Shown here: one piece after another, positions 29,750 to 40,363 of the stretch
How positions within the stretch are numbered: the first letter of the stretch is position 1
How the letters are laid out: the number at the start of each line of letters is the position of its first letter
From: Halolactibacillus halophilus
GTDB taxonomy: Bacteria; Bacillota; Bacilli; Bacillales; Amphibacillaceae
Length of the DNA stretch: 64,000 bases
Assembly: GCF_900115605.1 (NCBI RefSeq)
Contig: NZ_FOXC01000001.1
Location: 62,001-126,000, forward strand
Reading direction: 5' to 3'
Notes under the pieces: model-generated
Told to the model about the DNA's origin: nothing
The model's input: only the letters and a program-made list of their open reading frames with translations
Database searches by the model: none
Translations under genes and position numbers: made by a program

Positions 29750-31945
29750 TTACTGTACAATTCTTTCAACGGTATAGACATCTTTGATTTGTTTCAATTT
29801 ATCAACGACCTTACGTAAGTGTTGCACATTATGAATCAAAATCGTTAAATGAATCACGACCATCTTATTACGATCAGATTTACCACTAACGGCAATAATA
29901 TTTGTCCCCATTTCATTAATATTGTGTAAGACGTCGTTTAACAAACCACGTCGGTCATAGCCTGAAATTTCAATATCAACATGATATTGCTTCGTCACAC
30001 TGTCATGATTTTCCCATTCAACATCTAAAGATTTATCCTTCATTTCTTGACTATTTACATTCGGACAATCTTTTCTATGGACAGATACGCCACGACCTTT
30101 CGTGACAATCCCAACAATCTCATCTCCCGGAACAGGGTTACAACACTTGGCGAGCCTAACAAGCAGGTTATCAACCCCTTCTACTTTTACGCCGGATGAT
30201 TTTGCTTTTGTCGGTTTTGTCTTTTGTTTTTGTTGAACTTTTTCAATACTTTCTTGTAGTTCTTGTTTATCCTCTTTTTTGCGGAACTTATCCGTCAAAC
30301 GTGTCGCAATCTGGGTGGCATTAATACCTTGATAACCAACAGCTGCATACATATCATCGATGCTAATAAAATTAAACCGATCAGCCACTTTCTGTAAGTT
30401 ATCATGAGACAACACAACTTTCGGATCAAACCCAGTTGAACGTACTTCTCGATCAACAAGTTCTCGGCCTTTTACAACATTTTCTTCTCGCTGTTGTTTC
30501 TTAAAGAATTGCTTGATTTTATTTTTTGCTTGTGACGTGGTTGTCATCTTCAGCCAATCTCGTGATGGACCGTAAGAATGTTTCGAGGTCATCATTTCAA
30601 CAATATCACCATTTTTCAATCGAAAATCAAGTGGCTCCATTTTACCATTAACTCGGGCCCCAATAGTATGATTACCAACTTCGGTATGAATTTTATAGGC
30701 AAAGTCAATCGGCACCGCCCCTTTTGGCAGTTCAATAACATCCCCTTTAGGTGTAAAGACGTAAACTAAGTCAGCGAATAACTCAACTTTTAACGACTCC
30801 ATAAACTCCTCAGCATCATTTGTATCTGATTGCGATTCAAGAATTTCTCTAAACCAGGCAAGTTTTTCTTCAGAGTTCGGTTTCTTGGTAAGTGTCTTAC
30901 CTTCTTTGTACGCCCAGTGCGCGGCAATCCCGTACTCAGCTATTTCATGCATTTCTTTTGTTCGAATTTGCACTTCTAATGGTGAACCCATTGGACCTAT
31001 GACCGTCGTGTGCAGTGACTGATAAAGGTTAGGTTTTGGCATTGCAATATAATCTTTAAACCGGCCTGGCATTGGCTTCCAACACGTATGAATAATACCA
31101 AGTACCGCGTAACAATCTTTAATACTGTCGACAATGATTCTCACCGCTAATAAGTCATAAATTTCATTGAACTGCTTATTTTGAAGCACCATCTTACGAT
31201 AAATACTATAAAGGTGTTTTGGTCGGCCTGAGAATTCGGCTTTAATATTTACATCATCTAGCTGGCGTTTAACTTCGCCAATCACATCATCTAAATAATG
31301 TTCCCGCTCTTCACGCTTTTGTTTCATTAAATTAACAATCCGGTAATACTGTTGCGGATTGAGGTAACGTAAGCTTGCATCTTCTAATTCCCATTTAATT
31401 GTAGAAATACCAAGTCGATGCGCTAAGGGCGCAAAAATTTCTAACGTTTCATTTGCAATCCGGCGCTGTTTTTCTGCTGGTACATGTTTTAGCGTGCGCA
31501 TGTTATGGAGACGATCGGCCAGTTTAATCATGATGACACGAATATCTTTTGACATGGCGATAAACATTTTGCGATGGTTTTCAGCTTGTTGAGCCTCTTT
31601 TGATTTATATTTAATTTTACCTAGTTTAGTGACGCCATCGACTAGCATCGCCACTTCTTCACCAAATACCTCTGTCAAATCTTCTAGAGTGATCGATGTA
31701 TCTTCGACTACATCATGTAAAAAGCCTGCGGCAATCGTTTCCTTATCTAAACCAAGTGACACGATAATACTCGCCACTTGAACTGGGTGGATAATATATG
31801 GTTCGCCTGATTGTCTGAATTGACCTTCATGGGCCTGTTCGGCATAATCGTATGCTCGGCGAATAAACGCTATATCAGCTTCATCTAAATATCGCGAGGC
31901 TTCTTCAATCACCTCATCAATGGTTAATACTAAATCTCTTGCCAT
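29750..31945 (-). CDS. relA: Bifunctional (p)ppGpp synthetase/hydrolase Rel
   Basis: Stringent-response enzyme. N-terminal HD hydrolase with YIIHPVQVA and HDVVEDT near 50-80, synthetase with GRPKHLYSIYRKM near 243-255, TGS domain (VYVFTPKGDVIELPKGA) near 390, a CCNPVPGDEIVG zinc-finger region near 610 and a C-terminal ACT domain. Both catalytic halves look intact. A GTG at 31954 is in frame, but AGGTGATAAAC directly before the ATG at 31945 makes that the likely start (731 residues). Confidence 0.97.
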   Translation of the reverse strand: MARDLVLTIDEVIEEASRYLDEADIAFIRRAYDYAEQAHEGQFRQSGEPYIIHPVQVASIIVSLGLDKETIAAGFLHDVVEDTSITLEDLTEVFGEEVAMLVDGVTKLGKIKYKSKEAQQAENHRKMFIAMSKDIRVIMIKLADRLHNMRTLKHVPAEKQRRIANETLEIFAPLAHRLGISTIKWELEDASLRYLNPQQYYRIVNLMKQKREEREHYLDDVIGEVKRQLDDVNIKAEFSGRPKHLYSIYRKMVLQNKQFNEIYDLLAVRIIVDSIKDCYAVLGIIHTCWKPMPGRFKDYIAMPKPNLYQSLHTTVIGPMGSPLEVQIRTKEMHEIAEYGIAAHWAYKEGKTLTKKPNSEEKLAWFREILESQSDTNDAEEFMESLKVELFADLVYVFTPKGDVIELPKGAVPIDFAYKIHTEVGNHTIGARVNGKMEPLDFRLKNGDIVEMMTSKHSYGPSRDWLKMTTTSQAKNKIKQFFKKQQREENVVKGRELVDREVRSTGFDPKVVLSHDNLQKVADRFNFISIDDMYAAVGYQGINATQIATRLTDKFRKKEDKQELQESIEKVQQKQKTKPTKAKSSGVKVEGVDNLLVRLAKCCNPVPGDEIVGIVTKGRGVSVHRKDCPNVNSQEMKDKSLDVEWENHDSVTKQYHVDIEISGYDRRGLLNDVLHNINEMGTNIIAVSGKSDRNKMVVIHLTILIHNVQHLRKVVDKLKQIKDVYTVERIVQ

Positions 31946-32105
31946 GTTTATCACCTAAATCCTTTAGTCTGTGTCTCGCTCGTTACTTCCTACCATCATA
32001 ACATGGATTCCCTCTATTTTATAATAAGTTAGACAGAATTATCAATGTATGCTTATTTTAACGTTGCTAATCTATTTTAGTGTCGTATATGTCAAAAAAA
32101 GTAGT

Positions 32106-32128
32106 AAAAAACGCGCCCAACGGCGCGT
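32106..32128 (-). terminator. Terminator of recJ-apt
   Basis: ACGCGCC-GTTG-GGCGCGT, a perfect seven-pair GC-rich stem, followed by TTTTT on the minus strand just past the apt stop. relA downstream therefore needs its own promoter in 31946-32105. Confidence 0.88.
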
Positions 32129-32133
32129 CATGT

Positions 32134-32649
32134 TTACTCGTAATGCATTAATGTTAAAACATCGTATCCTTCCAACTTATCACGACCATTTAAATAATCC
32201 AGTTCAATTAAGAACGCACAGCCAACGACTTCGCCACCAAGCTCTTCTACTAACTTGATTGTCGCTTCGATTGTTCCACCCGTTGCGAGTAAGTCGTCAG
32301 TAATTAGTACGCGTTGACCTGGTTTAATCGCATCTTTATGAATAGTTAAAACATCTTTACCATATTCTAAACCGTAATCGACTTTAATGACATCACGTGG
32401 TAATTTACCTTCTTTACGCACAGGCGCAAAACCAATTTCCAGTGCATAAGAAACTGGACAACCGACAATAAAGCCACGCGCTTCTGGTCCAACAACGATA
32501 TCAACGTCACGTTCTTTCGCATACATCACAATTTCATCTACTGCTTTTTTATAGGCAGGACCGTTATCCATGAGTGGGGTAATATCCTTAAACTGTACCC
32601 CTTCTTTCGGCCAATCTTCTACTAATGCGATGTGTTTTTTATAATCCAT
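32134..32649 (-). CDS. apt: Adenine phosphoribosyltransferase
   Basis: Converts adenine and PRPP to AMP. The PRPP loop [14 protein letters not shown] is near residues 117-130 and [12 protein letters not shown] near 54-65; 171 residues is typical. Its start lies inside the last codons of recJ (11-base overlap) with GAGGAGG inside recJ, so translation is probably coupled. Confidence 0.96.
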   Translation of the reverse strand: MDYKKHIALVEDWPKEGVQFKDITPLMDNGPAYKKAVDEIVMYAKERDVDIVVGPEARGFIVGCPVSYALEIGFAPVRKEGKLPRDVIKVDYGLEYGKDVLTIHKDAIKPGQRVLITDDLLATGGTIEATIKLVEELGGEVVGCAFLIELDYLNGRDKLEGYDVLTLMHYE

Positions 32650-34942
32650 TTACCTTTTCCTCCTCTAATGAGCCAGTCGACTCTAATCCAGCAAGTATCC
32701 ATGAGACTAATCCTTGATAACTTGAATAATATAAGATTGATTCCATTTCAATTTTTGACTGTTGGCGTTGATAATGTTTGGCCGTTTCTAGCGGCCGTTT
32801 GTCAACAGACGGATTGGGCGTTAGAACCCCATTCGTTATTTTAACAAATTCCAGCTCAGAAAACACCTGAATCATGAATTTAATTTTATTAATTTTCCAT
32901 CCTTTATGTTTGGCGACACGCGTACTGTCACGTTCAATATAAAATTGACCTTGTTTAATGATGAACGCATACAACCATTTAAAATCATCCCGAGACGGCA
33001 ACACTTGCAGTGTGGCTTCGTCCCCTTGATAACATAAATAAATATTTTCAGGTAATGTTTGTTTAATCAGCGTAAGAAACTCATCAAGTGATTCAGGTAA
33101 GTCGGTGACAATTAAGTTTTTAACAGTCTGACTTTGATTGATCCACTTGGCACTTGGTTCACTTTGCTTTTCTCCAACAGTTATTGGTTGATTGAAATGC
33201 ACCATAAGCGTATCATCACCCACATGAGGCAGCACGTCTTTATACCAAAACTTACGTCCCCGGAAATCAAACACTTGTTGATTAAGGATGCGTCGGTCTT
33301 CTAACATTAATTGCACCGAGCGCATATTGTTCCATTCATTCACTGATAAATAACCAATTACTTCAACCATTTGATCTTGATTCAAATGATAATAATTTTG
33401 ACCAAAACCGAAACCAATCACATTCACTTGGAATTGGTTTTGTTCCAAACTGAATTTCAAATGGGTTTGATCAGCCCCAATTTTACGTATATCTTTCGGT
33501 ACGCCTGTGACATAAAAGAGTGGCTTAGGATTTGCCATACCAAACGGCGCTAACCTTTTTAGGGTGCTTATTAAATCAAGTGTTAACTGACTGACATCAA
33601 CAGCTAAATCAATTTGTTTATGCTCTTTATAATCTTCAGCTTTAAGTGTTTGTTCAGCAATTCTGTTCAGCGCTATTCTCAGTTCGGTTAATTTCGTTAA
33701 ATCAACCGTCATACCAGCTGCTTGACTGTGCCCACCAAAATGAATAAATAAGTCTCTTACTGACATACCGTGTTCAAATAAGTTAAAGGCCTCAATACTA
33801 CGAGCAGAACCCTTCGCAATCCCCTGACCTGGTTTAATCGCAAGACAAAGAACCGGCCGATTATAGGTTCGAACCAGGCGACTAGCGACGATACCTAAAA
33901 CCCCTTCATTCCAGCCTTCTTTAGCTACAACAATGACACGTGCATGTTCTTCTGGATTATTTTCAACGAGCTCAATCGCTTCTGCAGCGATCGTTTTCAC
34001 AATCTCTTGCCGCTCTTGATTGATGTTGTTAATGTTCTCAGCCAGTTGATTTGCCTCGACTGGATCTGTTGCCATGAGCAACTCAACCGCAGGCAATGCA
34101 CTTCCAAGCCTTCCAACCGCATTCAGTCTTGGTCCAATACCAAACCCGATATCTTCTTCATCAACATCATCTTTAATGCCTGCGACATGTTTTAAAGCAA
34201 TGAGACCGGTCCGCGTTGTTTGCTTGAGTTTTTTTAAACCCAGTGTCGTAAGGACACGATTTTCACCAATTAACGGGACTAAATCACTAACCGTTCCTAT
34301 TGCGACTAAATCTAGAAATTGTTCTGGAAAATAGCCAAGTAAGTATTGACTCAACTTAAACGCAACCCCTACACCCGCAAGTACTTTAAAGGCATAATCA
34401 TCTGATACTTTCGGATGAATCACGGCATAAGCTTCTGGTAAAACTTCTTGCACTTCATGGTGATCCGTGATAATCACGTCTAACCCAATATCATTTGCAA
34501 CCTCAACCGAATCAAAAGCAGCGATACCGGTATCAACGGTAATGACAAGACTAAAGCCATCCGCCTTAATTTTGCGCATCGCATCAGGATTTGGGCCGTA
34601 TCCTTCGGTAAAACGATTCGGAATATAACAATCACACACCGCACCGAGTTCGGTTAACGTCTCCATCATTACAACGGTCGATGTGACACCATCCGCGTCA
34701 TAATCACCTAAGATCATAATCGGTTCACCCGCTTCAATCGCGTCTAAAATACGTCCCTTTACTTTTTCAATATTTGCTAAACAACTCGGGTCAATTAACT
34801 CATCAATTGTTGGAGACAAGAACGCTGCTTGTTGTTTGTCCGTTGTAACCCCGCGTTTTTCTAATAAGTGTGTAATAATCGTTTGTGCTTCATCTACTGG
34901 TTCTAGTGAATCAAACGACCATTTCATTTTACTCTCTAACAT
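32639..34942 (-). CDS. recJ: Single-stranded-DNA exonuclease RecJ
   Basis: 5'-3' exonuclease in recombination and repair. DHH motifs: [11 protein letters not shown] near 80, VITVDTG near 133, ITDHHEV near 155, then the DHHA1 domain with [10 protein letters not shown] near 401, and the OB and long C-terminal region of the Bacillales RecJ form. 767 residues. AGGGGTG lies before the ATG at 34942. Confidence 0.95.
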   Translation of the reverse strand: MLESKMKWSFDSLEPVDEAQTIITHLLEKRGVTTDKQQAAFLSPTIDELIDPSCLANIEKVKGRILDAIEAGEPIMILGDYDADGVTSTVVMMETLTELGAVCDCYIPNRFTEGYGPNPDAMRKIKADGFSLVITVDTGIAAFDSVEVANDIGLDVIITDHHEVQEVLPEAYAVIHPKVSDDYAFKVLAGVGVAFKLSQYLLGYFPEQFLDLVAIGTVSDLVPLIGENRVLTTLGLKKLKQTTRTGLIALKHVAGIKDDVDEEDIGFGIGPRLNAVGRLGSALPAVELLMATDPVEANQLAENINNINQERQEIVKTIAAEAIELVENNPEEHARVIVVAKEGWNEGVLGIVASRLVRTYNRPVLCLAIKPGQGIAKGSARSIEAFNLFEHGMSVRDLFIHFGGHSQAAGMTVDLTKLTELRIALNRIAEQTLKAEDYKEHKQIDLAVDVSQLTLDLISTLKRLAPFGMANPKPLFYVTGVPKDIRKIGADQTHLKFSLEQNQFQVNVIGFGFGQNYYHLNQDQMVEVIGYLSVNEWNNMRSVQLMLEDRRILNQQVFDFRGRKFWYKDVLPHVGDDTLMVHFNQPITVGEKQSEPSAKWINQSQTVKNLIVTDLPESLDEFLTLIKQTLPENIYLCYQGDEATLQVLPSRDDFKWLYAFIIKQGQFYIERDSTRVAKHKGWKINKIKFMIQVFSELEFVKITNGVLTPNPSVDKRPLETAKHYQRQQSKIEMESILYYSSYQGLVSWILAGLESTGSLEEEKVNGL

Positions 34943-35002
34943 AAATTCACCCCTGACTTGTCTATTATACTAGACAATATCAGGGGGTTCAATTAAACGT
35001 GA

Positions 35003-35326
35003 TTAATTATTTTCTGAATCAATCACTTCGACTTCTGCAGCTGATTCGTTTTCATTTGAGACATTAACAGCTGTTGATGCCCGAAGTTGTTGATTTTCTG
35101 ATTCCAATTGGCGAATTTTTTTCTTTGCACCCATTAGATGTGCAATCCCAAAGCCACTCGTAATCAAGCCACCTAAGAGTGTTGAGACTAAGATGACAAG
35201 AATCAGTGGCGATTCACTCGTAAAGAATAAATAATTGACTTCTACCGGCTCCACATTAATAACCGCAAACGTTGCGACAATAAGTGCAAATAAAAGTGCA
35301 GCTATTGTATACGTTTGTCCTTTCAT
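35003..35326 (-). CDS. LapA-domain small membrane protein (YrvD-like)
   Basis: 107 residues with two membrane helices (about 7-26 and 40-62) and a soluble coiled-coil tail rich in Gln and Glu, matching the LapA/DUF1049 family (lipopolysaccharide-assembly-A domain). In Gram-positives its job is unknown; the family sits next to recJ and secDF in bacilli. GAGGTGACGTC precedes the ATG. Confidence 0.8.
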   Translation of the reverse strand: MKGQTYTIAALLFALIVATFAVINVEPVEVNYLFFTSESPLILVILVSTLLGGLITSGFGIAHLMGAKKKIRQLESENQQLRASTAVNVSNENESAAEVEVIDSENN

Positions 35327-35400
35327 GACGTCACCTCATTTACTATATTTAAAGATACTTTCTTTTACCACATTTGGTAACTTTCTAAACCTGTTGAAGT

Positions 35401-37686
35401 TTAGACTTGTGGCCCATCATTACGTTTTTTCTCAACAAAGACAATTGGTTTTTCTTTAATGTTACGTCCACGTAACACCAGCCATAGTTGAGCCGCAATG
35501 AAGTTTGATGAATACATACCGGCAAATAGCCCAATCACTAAAGCAAATGAGAAGTTAGTAATTGCTGGCGCACCAAAGATCCATAAGAATATCGCTGCAA
35601 CAATAACCGTCACGACAGTATTAATACTTCTTGCAAGTGTTTGAATTAAACTATCATTAACAATACGCGCTAACTGATCGTATGAGCGGATCGTCTTTTT
35701 CTTTCGAATATTTTCTCTGATTCGATCAAAGTTAACAATCGTATCATTAATCGAATACCCGACAATTGTTAACACGGCTGCGACAATTGTTATATTAAAC
35801 TCAACTTGCGTAATACTAAAGACGGCTAAGATAAAGAACGCATCATGCAGTAAGGCAACAATAGCCGCAATCGCAAAGTTAAACTCAAAGCGAATGGTCA
35901 CGTAGATGACAATAAAGACAGAAGCAATCGCGACGGCCATCATCGCATTGCGTGCCAGCTGTTGACCAACGACTGGACTCACCGTACTAATGCTTGCTTC
36001 TGTTCCATATAATTCATTAAAGTACGTACGGACTTCAGCAACTTGTTCTTGGTTTAATTGATCACTTAAGCGCACAACCGCAATTTCGTTGTTCTCACCA
36101 GCAAATGTAACGGTATCTGCTTCATAGCTAAGTGTATCAAACAGATCAATAACTTCATCTTCTGTGATACTTTCAACCGTATTTACTTCTACTCGTGTCC
36201 CGCTCGTAAAATCAATGCTAAGGTTAAGGCCTGCAATGAGCATTGAAATAAGGCCAGCTACAATTAATGCGCCACTAACAAGGAAGTACTTTTTACGGTG
36301 TTTAACAAAATCAATCCGTTTGTTAAAGAACGTTGGCTCAATTTCTGTTGTATCACTCAGATCTTTAATTTGGTCTTGTTTGACCCCAATCCAATGTGGA
36401 CGTTTATTTAAAGCCCGACTCTTGATCCATAACCCCATAAGGAAGCGAGAAATAAAGACCGTGGTAATAAAACTTAAGATGATACTAACAATCAGCAAGG
36501 TCGCAAAACCTTTAACTGAACTCGTTCCATAGATGAATAGGACAGTCGCCGCAATTAGCGTCGTAATATTTGCATCAAGAATCGTTGATAATGAATTCTT
36601 ATTTGCAGAATCAAAAGCCGCAATCATCGACTTTCCTTCCCTTAACTCCTCTTTCATCCGTTCAAACGTTATGATATTGGCATCAACTGCCATACCTACA
36701 CCCAAGATAAGGGCAGCAATACCAGGTAAAGTTAAGACACCATTCATCAGTTCAAACACTAAAACAACTAAATAAATATATAAACTTAAAGTAATAATAG
36801 AAATAACGCCGCCGAAACGATAAATAGCAAGCATAAAGAGGAAGATAAAGACAATCCCTAATGCCCCGGCGAAAAGCGTTTCATTTAAGGCATCAACACC
36901 AAATTGAGCTGAGACTGACGTCGTATAGACCTCAGTTAAATCAACCGGTAATGACCCGGCATTTAACAAATCAGCCAATTGCTGAGCTTCATCAATAGTA
37001 AAGTTACCATTAATCACGACTTGTGGTGAATTAATGACTTTATCTATGGACGGTGCTGAAATATATTTCGGTTCACCGTCTAATTTGTCTTCACCCATAT
37101 AATACGGTTCTTTTTTAAATTCTTCTTGGTACGAATCCCCTTCAGCATAATCCAACCAAATAACAAGGGTGTTTTGTACATCGCTCTCTAAAATTTCTCT
37201 GGTGACATCACCAAACTTGGCCCCATCTTTTAATTCTAACGTAACAATCGGTTGATTCGTGTTCGGATCAAAATCTTGACGAGCTGCACCTTCAACTAAG
37301 TCAGCTCCCGACAGCATCAAGTCATCTTCAGCTGTTCTAAAGCTTAATTGGGCTGTAGTTTGTAAGACTTCTCTTGCTTCATCTTCATTTTGAATCCCTG
37401 CCAGTTGGACACGGACACGGTTTGGTTCTTCAATCGTGAAGCTAGGTTCACTCACCCCTAGCACATCGACGCGCTGACGTAACGATTCCACCGTCGCATC
37501 AAGCATATCATCGGTTATCTCTTGAGTGTCGTCTAACGGTTCCACGTCATATAAAATCTCAACTCCACCCTGTAATTCAAGACCGAGTTTTACATCTTCA
37601 CTAATTCCAAATACAGTTGTTGAAATAACGGCTATTAATGTGACCAGCACAATAAAAAAGCCGATAATACGGTTTTTCTTAATCAT
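35401..37686 (-). CDS. secDF: Protein translocase subunit SecDF (fused)
   Basis: Proton-driven accessory of the Sec translocon, with SecD and SecF joined in one polypeptide as in Bacillus. Twelve membrane helices in two sets of six; D1 LGLELQGGVEILYDV near 32, D4 GVGMAVDANIITFERM near 326, D5 LSIDFTSGTRVEV near 484 and D6 VVGQQLARNAMMAV near 573 are all present. 761 residues. Its partner YajC is encoded at 42.3-42.6 kb, separated by the accessory block. Confidence 0.96.
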   Translation of the reverse strand: MIKKNRIIGFFIVLVTLIAVISTTVFGISEDVKLGLELQGGVEILYDVEPLDDTQEITDDMLDATVESLRQRVDVLGVSEPSFTIEEPNRVRVQLAGIQNEDEAREVLQTTAQLSFRTAEDDLMLSGADLVEGAARQDFDPNTNQPIVTLELKDGAKFGDVTREILESDVQNTLVIWLDYAEGDSYQEEFKKEPYYMGEDKLDGEPKYISAPSIDKVINSPQVVINGNFTIDEAQQLADLLNAGSLPVDLTEVYTTSVSAQFGVDALNETLFAGALGIVFIFLFMLAIYRFGGVISIITLSLYIYLVVLVFELMNGVLTLPGIAALILGVGMAVDANIITFERMKEELREGKSMIAAFDSANKNSLSTILDANITTLIAATVLFIYGTSSVKGFATLLIVSIILSFITTVFISRFLMGLWIKSRALNKRPHWIGVKQDQIKDLSDTTEIEPTFFNKRIDFVKHRKKYFLVSGALIVAGLISMLIAGLNLSIDFTSGTRVEVNTVESITEDEVIDLFDTLSYEADTVTFAGENNEIAVVRLSDQLNQEQVAEVRTYFNELYGTEASISTVSPVVGQQLARNAMMAVAIASVFIVIYVTIRFEFNFAIAAIVALLHDAFFILAVFSITQVEFNITIVAAVLTIVGYSINDTIVNFDRIRENIRKKKTIRSYDQLARIVNDSLIQTLARSINTVVTVIVAAIFLWIFGAPAITNFSFALVIGLFAGMYSSNFIAAQLWLVLRGRNIKEKPIVFVEKKRNDGPQV

Positions 37687-37758
37687 ATGTAACGTTCCCT
37701 CTCATCTCTGTAGTTTCTTCATGGCGTTTTGTACGGCATGTTTCTTTCATTGATCTCC

Positions 37759-38040
37759 TTATGACCCGAGCACGCCTTCAATCGCACCAGATAAATCATC
37801 GGTTTGATAGGCCATTTGCGTCATATAGCTCATAAAAAGATGCGGTTTTAAATGTAAGATATCTTCAACGACTTGATGTAGCGGTAGTTGTTTGTCTTTT
37901 TTCCAGACTTTTTTCACCAAACATTGCCATACGTTAGTCGCATTCGCTTCATCATACCCTAAGTAAATCAACTCATTCACTTTACTATCGATCACATTAC
38001 CGAGCGACAGTTTCCATTCGGATGCTAATTTAGGTTCCAT
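37759..38040 (-). CDS. comN: Post-transcriptional regulator ComN (YrzD)
   Basis: 93-residue soluble protein beside secDF. KVNELIYLGYDEANATNVWQCL and HQVVEDIL match ComN, which in B. subtilis promotes comE expression and is placed at the division site by DivIVA. The AGGAGG-type site precedes the ATG at 38040. In B. subtilis spoVB follows; here a gap and an accessory block replace it. Confidence 0.82.
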   Translation of the reverse strand: MEPKLASEWKLSLGNVIDSKVNELIYLGYDEANATNVWQCLVKKVWKKDKQLPLHQVVEDILHLKPHLFMSYMTQMAYQTDDLSGAIEGVLGS

Positions 38041-38100
38041 CAGACTTCCTCCTCTCCCTTAGAATGTCTTCGGTCTATTGTTTATTCGATTATTAGCTCA

Positions 38101-38130
38101 TTGATAGTCTAGGATGAAGATTTGTAACAT
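38101..38130 (+). promoter_or_regulatory. Possible promoter of the 36-codon ORF
   Basis: TTGATA (38101-38106), 18-base spacer, TAACAT (38125-38130) on the plus strand, about 50 bases upstream of the small ORF. Only moderate consensus match. Confidence 0.35.
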
Positions 38131-38177
38131 ATCTATTGTAGCGGAAGATTCATTATTTGGAAAGGGAGGAATTTCAG

Positions 38178-38288
38178 ATGTTCAAACTAATAAGTTCTAT
38201 TAATGGTATCCCAACACTCATTCTGATTGGATTCGTTGTTGTCGTATCAACAAAACAACATGTGAAAACAATGATTTTTACATGTTAA
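38178..38288 (+). CDS. Possible 36-residue hydrophobic peptide, function unknown
   Basis: ATG at 38178 is preceded by GGGAGG eight bases upstream, a stronger ribosome-binding site than many real genes here have. The 36-codon product has a hydrophobic core (about residues 11-24, IPTLILIGFVVVV) between a short N-terminus and a polar tail ending in cysteine. It lies alone in a 564-base gap (38041-38604). I do not recognise a family. It could be a small membrane peptide, or a toxin-like or signalling peptide, or a chance ORF. Confidence 0.4.
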   Translation: MFKLISSINGIPTLILIGFVVVVSTKQHVKTMIFTC

Positions 38289-38499
38289 ATCAGTCTCTTC
38301 AATCAAATTCATACTTAACTTGAACCATCCACTATTAGCTTCTTTCATGAGCCAAAAGACCATAATCATCGTTAAATATGAAATCACCCTTAGTCTCATT
38401 ACATATCAACTTCAAATTCACTGATGATGCATAGCTATAAGCCAATTAAATGATAGATAGAACCATATAAAAGTAAAAGACCCTATTTATTTTTTTCAC

Positions 38500-38525
38500 A
38501 AAAAAGAGCCCATGTTGAGGCTCCT
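38500..38525 (-). terminator. Terminator of the anti-sigma gene
   Basis: GGAGCC-TCAACAT-GGGCTC followed by TTTTT on the minus strand, about 80 bases beyond the anti-sigma stop. The rest of 38041-38604 outside this and the small ORF shows nothing recognisable. Confidence 0.65.
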
Positions 38526-38604
38526 TTAATTTTTACATCTGCTATTCACTTATTTCCACTTCTTCAAAGTGATACGTGTACAATCGGTGAGTGATACGAC
38601 AATG

Positions 38605-39813
38605 TCAATAATATATTGAACCTGATGTCGGAGCACTATTCCAATTATAAAAATCAACTTCACCCACAACGGCATAAGTAATAGCTTCATTTTCCTGAAG
38701 TTTAAATAATTCTTTGGTTGGACCTGTTACAACAACGCCATAACTTTTAACCCCATGCGTTTCTGCATATCGATACCTCTCGGTCAGGCTTATGTTGTCA
38801 TCGATAAAAGGCATATAACTTTTTGTCATTTGCTCATTTTCAGCTAGAAATTTTAGCCCCTTTTTAAATGCTTCCTCACGCTTACCATCTCCTCCACTAT
38901 CCGTTAAGCCGCCTTCGATGTAATCAAATACCGCATAATCATGTATACCAAAAAGGTCATCACCTGCTGTCAAATAGGGTGAGCCATATCCTGTACCATC
39001 TTTTTCTGTCCCTGTATTAATCGCATACCAAACAATGTCAAGATCATAATCTGACAGTAAGTCATTGACCTCTTGAATGTCATATTGTTCATCAAAAGAC
39101 ACGACAAGTTCGGCAACTGTCCCTTCTGGAAGCATTTCTAATGTGCCCCACGTTTCATGTAATGTTCTTTCTAAATCTATTTGTTCTTCTAATTGATTTG
39201 ATGAAAAGTATGGGTGTATAAAGGATAAGTTCAAATCATATTGTCCATCATACCAATCCCGATTAACCGTCAGTTTATTTAAAAGCATGTTTCCTTCTAA
39301 TTGACCAATTGTCTTACTATTCCCACCTAATTGCTTTTTAATAGACATCTGTATTTCCGCTGTAAAATAAGCCTTTATATTTATTGTACTATCAAAGAGA
39401 TAGACATTAGGCATTGTCATTTCAGTCGCCGTTTTTACCACTTGCGTGGCTTGGTGGGCTTTTCCGTCTTCTCCACCAAAACCATAATAGAGTCCCGTTA
39501 GTAAACCTGATATTAATGTTGTAAAGATAAATAAGAAAAAGATAGTAAAGGCGTTTGTAAATCTATTTTTCCATTTAGCCCGTCGCAATAATTGTTTCTG
39601 TTTTTTTATCGGTAACCCATTCACCCTACTTTTATGCTCTATCCGGCTTTTTTCTTTTATAGCCTGACTCTCTTGCTGGCCTATCTCCATTTGAAGTCTG
39701 TGTTGGCATTGCTCACAACTGTTTAAATGTTCATCAATCAATTGTTCATCTTCCTCAGAACATGTACCGTCAAAATACGCTTGCCATTTATTTTCAACGT
39801 CCTTACACTCCAC
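38605..39813 (-). CDS. Membrane-anchored anti-sigma factor (YhdL-like, zf-HC2)
   Basis: An N-terminal zinc-binding anti-sigma domain (HLNSCEQC, the HxxxCxxC motif, near residue 30) is followed by a basic linker, one membrane helix (about 82-110) and an extracytoplasmic domain of about 290 residues that resembles the sigma-factor-regulator domains of B. subtilis YhdL, the SigM anti-sigma. It should hold the adjacent ECF sigma inactive. An ATG at 39822 abuts AAGGAG too closely; the GTG at 39813 has the right spacing. No break is visible, unlike its sigma partner. Confidence 0.8.
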   Translation of the reverse strand: MECKDVENKWQAYFDGTCSEEDEQLIDEHLNSCEQCQHRLQMEIGQQESQAIKEKSRIEHKSRVNGLPIKKQKQLLRRAKWKNRFTNAFTIFFLFIFTTLISGLLTGLYYGFGGEDGKAHQATQVVKTATEMTMPNVYLFDSTINIKAYFTAEIQMSIKKQLGGNSKTIGQLEGNMLLNKLTVNRDWYDGQYDLNLSFIHPYFSSNQLEEQIDLERTLHETWGTLEMLPEGTVAELVVSFDEQYDIQEVNDLLSDYDLDIVWYAINTGTEKDGTGYGSPYLTAGDDLFGIHDYAVFDYIEGGLTDSGGDGKREEAFKKGLKFLAENEQMTKSYMPFIDDNISLTERYRYAETHGVKSYGVVVTGPTKELFKLQENEAITYAVVGEVDFYNWNSAPTSGSIYY

Positions 39814-39828
39814 TTGACTCATCTCCTT

Positions 39829-40341
39829 TTATGAATAATCGTCTAGCCACTTCTTTTCGATTTCTTTTCGCCCACGATAAATACTCACTTTTACCTTACT
39901 TAGTGATAAGTTTAATATGTCAGCTATTTCTTGATAGGATAATTGATAATAATCTCTTAGTAAGAGTGCGTTTCTTTTTGATACCGTCAGCTGATTTACG
40001 GCAATATACCAATTATTCAATTGGTCTTTAATTACATATTCATCCTCGGCACTTTTCGCTTGATTTTGATCGAGTAAATGATTTAACACTTCACTATCCT
40101 TGACTTGTATTAAGTGTTTGTCTTTTCTTAAAACATCAATGAACGTATGATAGGCTACTTTAAATAACCACGGTTTAATCTTCTCTATGTTATCCGTTTC
40201 TAAGTATAGACAGGCTCTATAAAAGGTCTATTGAACAATGTCTTCAGCAAGTGATTTATTTTTACATAAAGAAAATATGTAGGTATACAAATCATTTATA
40301 TAGAGTAAATAGATGTCTTCTAAATCTAGATGCTTTTCCAT
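39829..40341 (-). pseudogene. ECF sigma-70 factor with in-frame amber codon
   Basis: Reading from the ATG at 40341 (AAAGGAG upstream) gives a 170-residue ECF sigma factor: region 2 with LYTYIFSLCKNKSLAEDIVQ, then region 4 with LRDYYQLSYQEIADIL and LSLSKVKVSIYRGRKEI. Codon 38 (40228-40230) is TAG exactly where ECF factors have E in DIVQETFYRA; a single GAG-to-TAG change explains it. The remainder of the frame is intact and well conserved. Translation would stop after 37 residues unless suppressed or restarted; an internal start at 40089 would yield region 4 only. Sequencing error is possible. Confidence 0.85.
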
Positions 40342-40363
40342 CGAAATCTCCTTTCACTCTATC

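Noticed and set aside
39829-40089. An independent 86-residue region-4-only regulator
   Set aside because: The frame upstream of 40089 is continuous with a full ECF sigma start at 40341 except for one TAG, so it is the tail of an interrupted gene.
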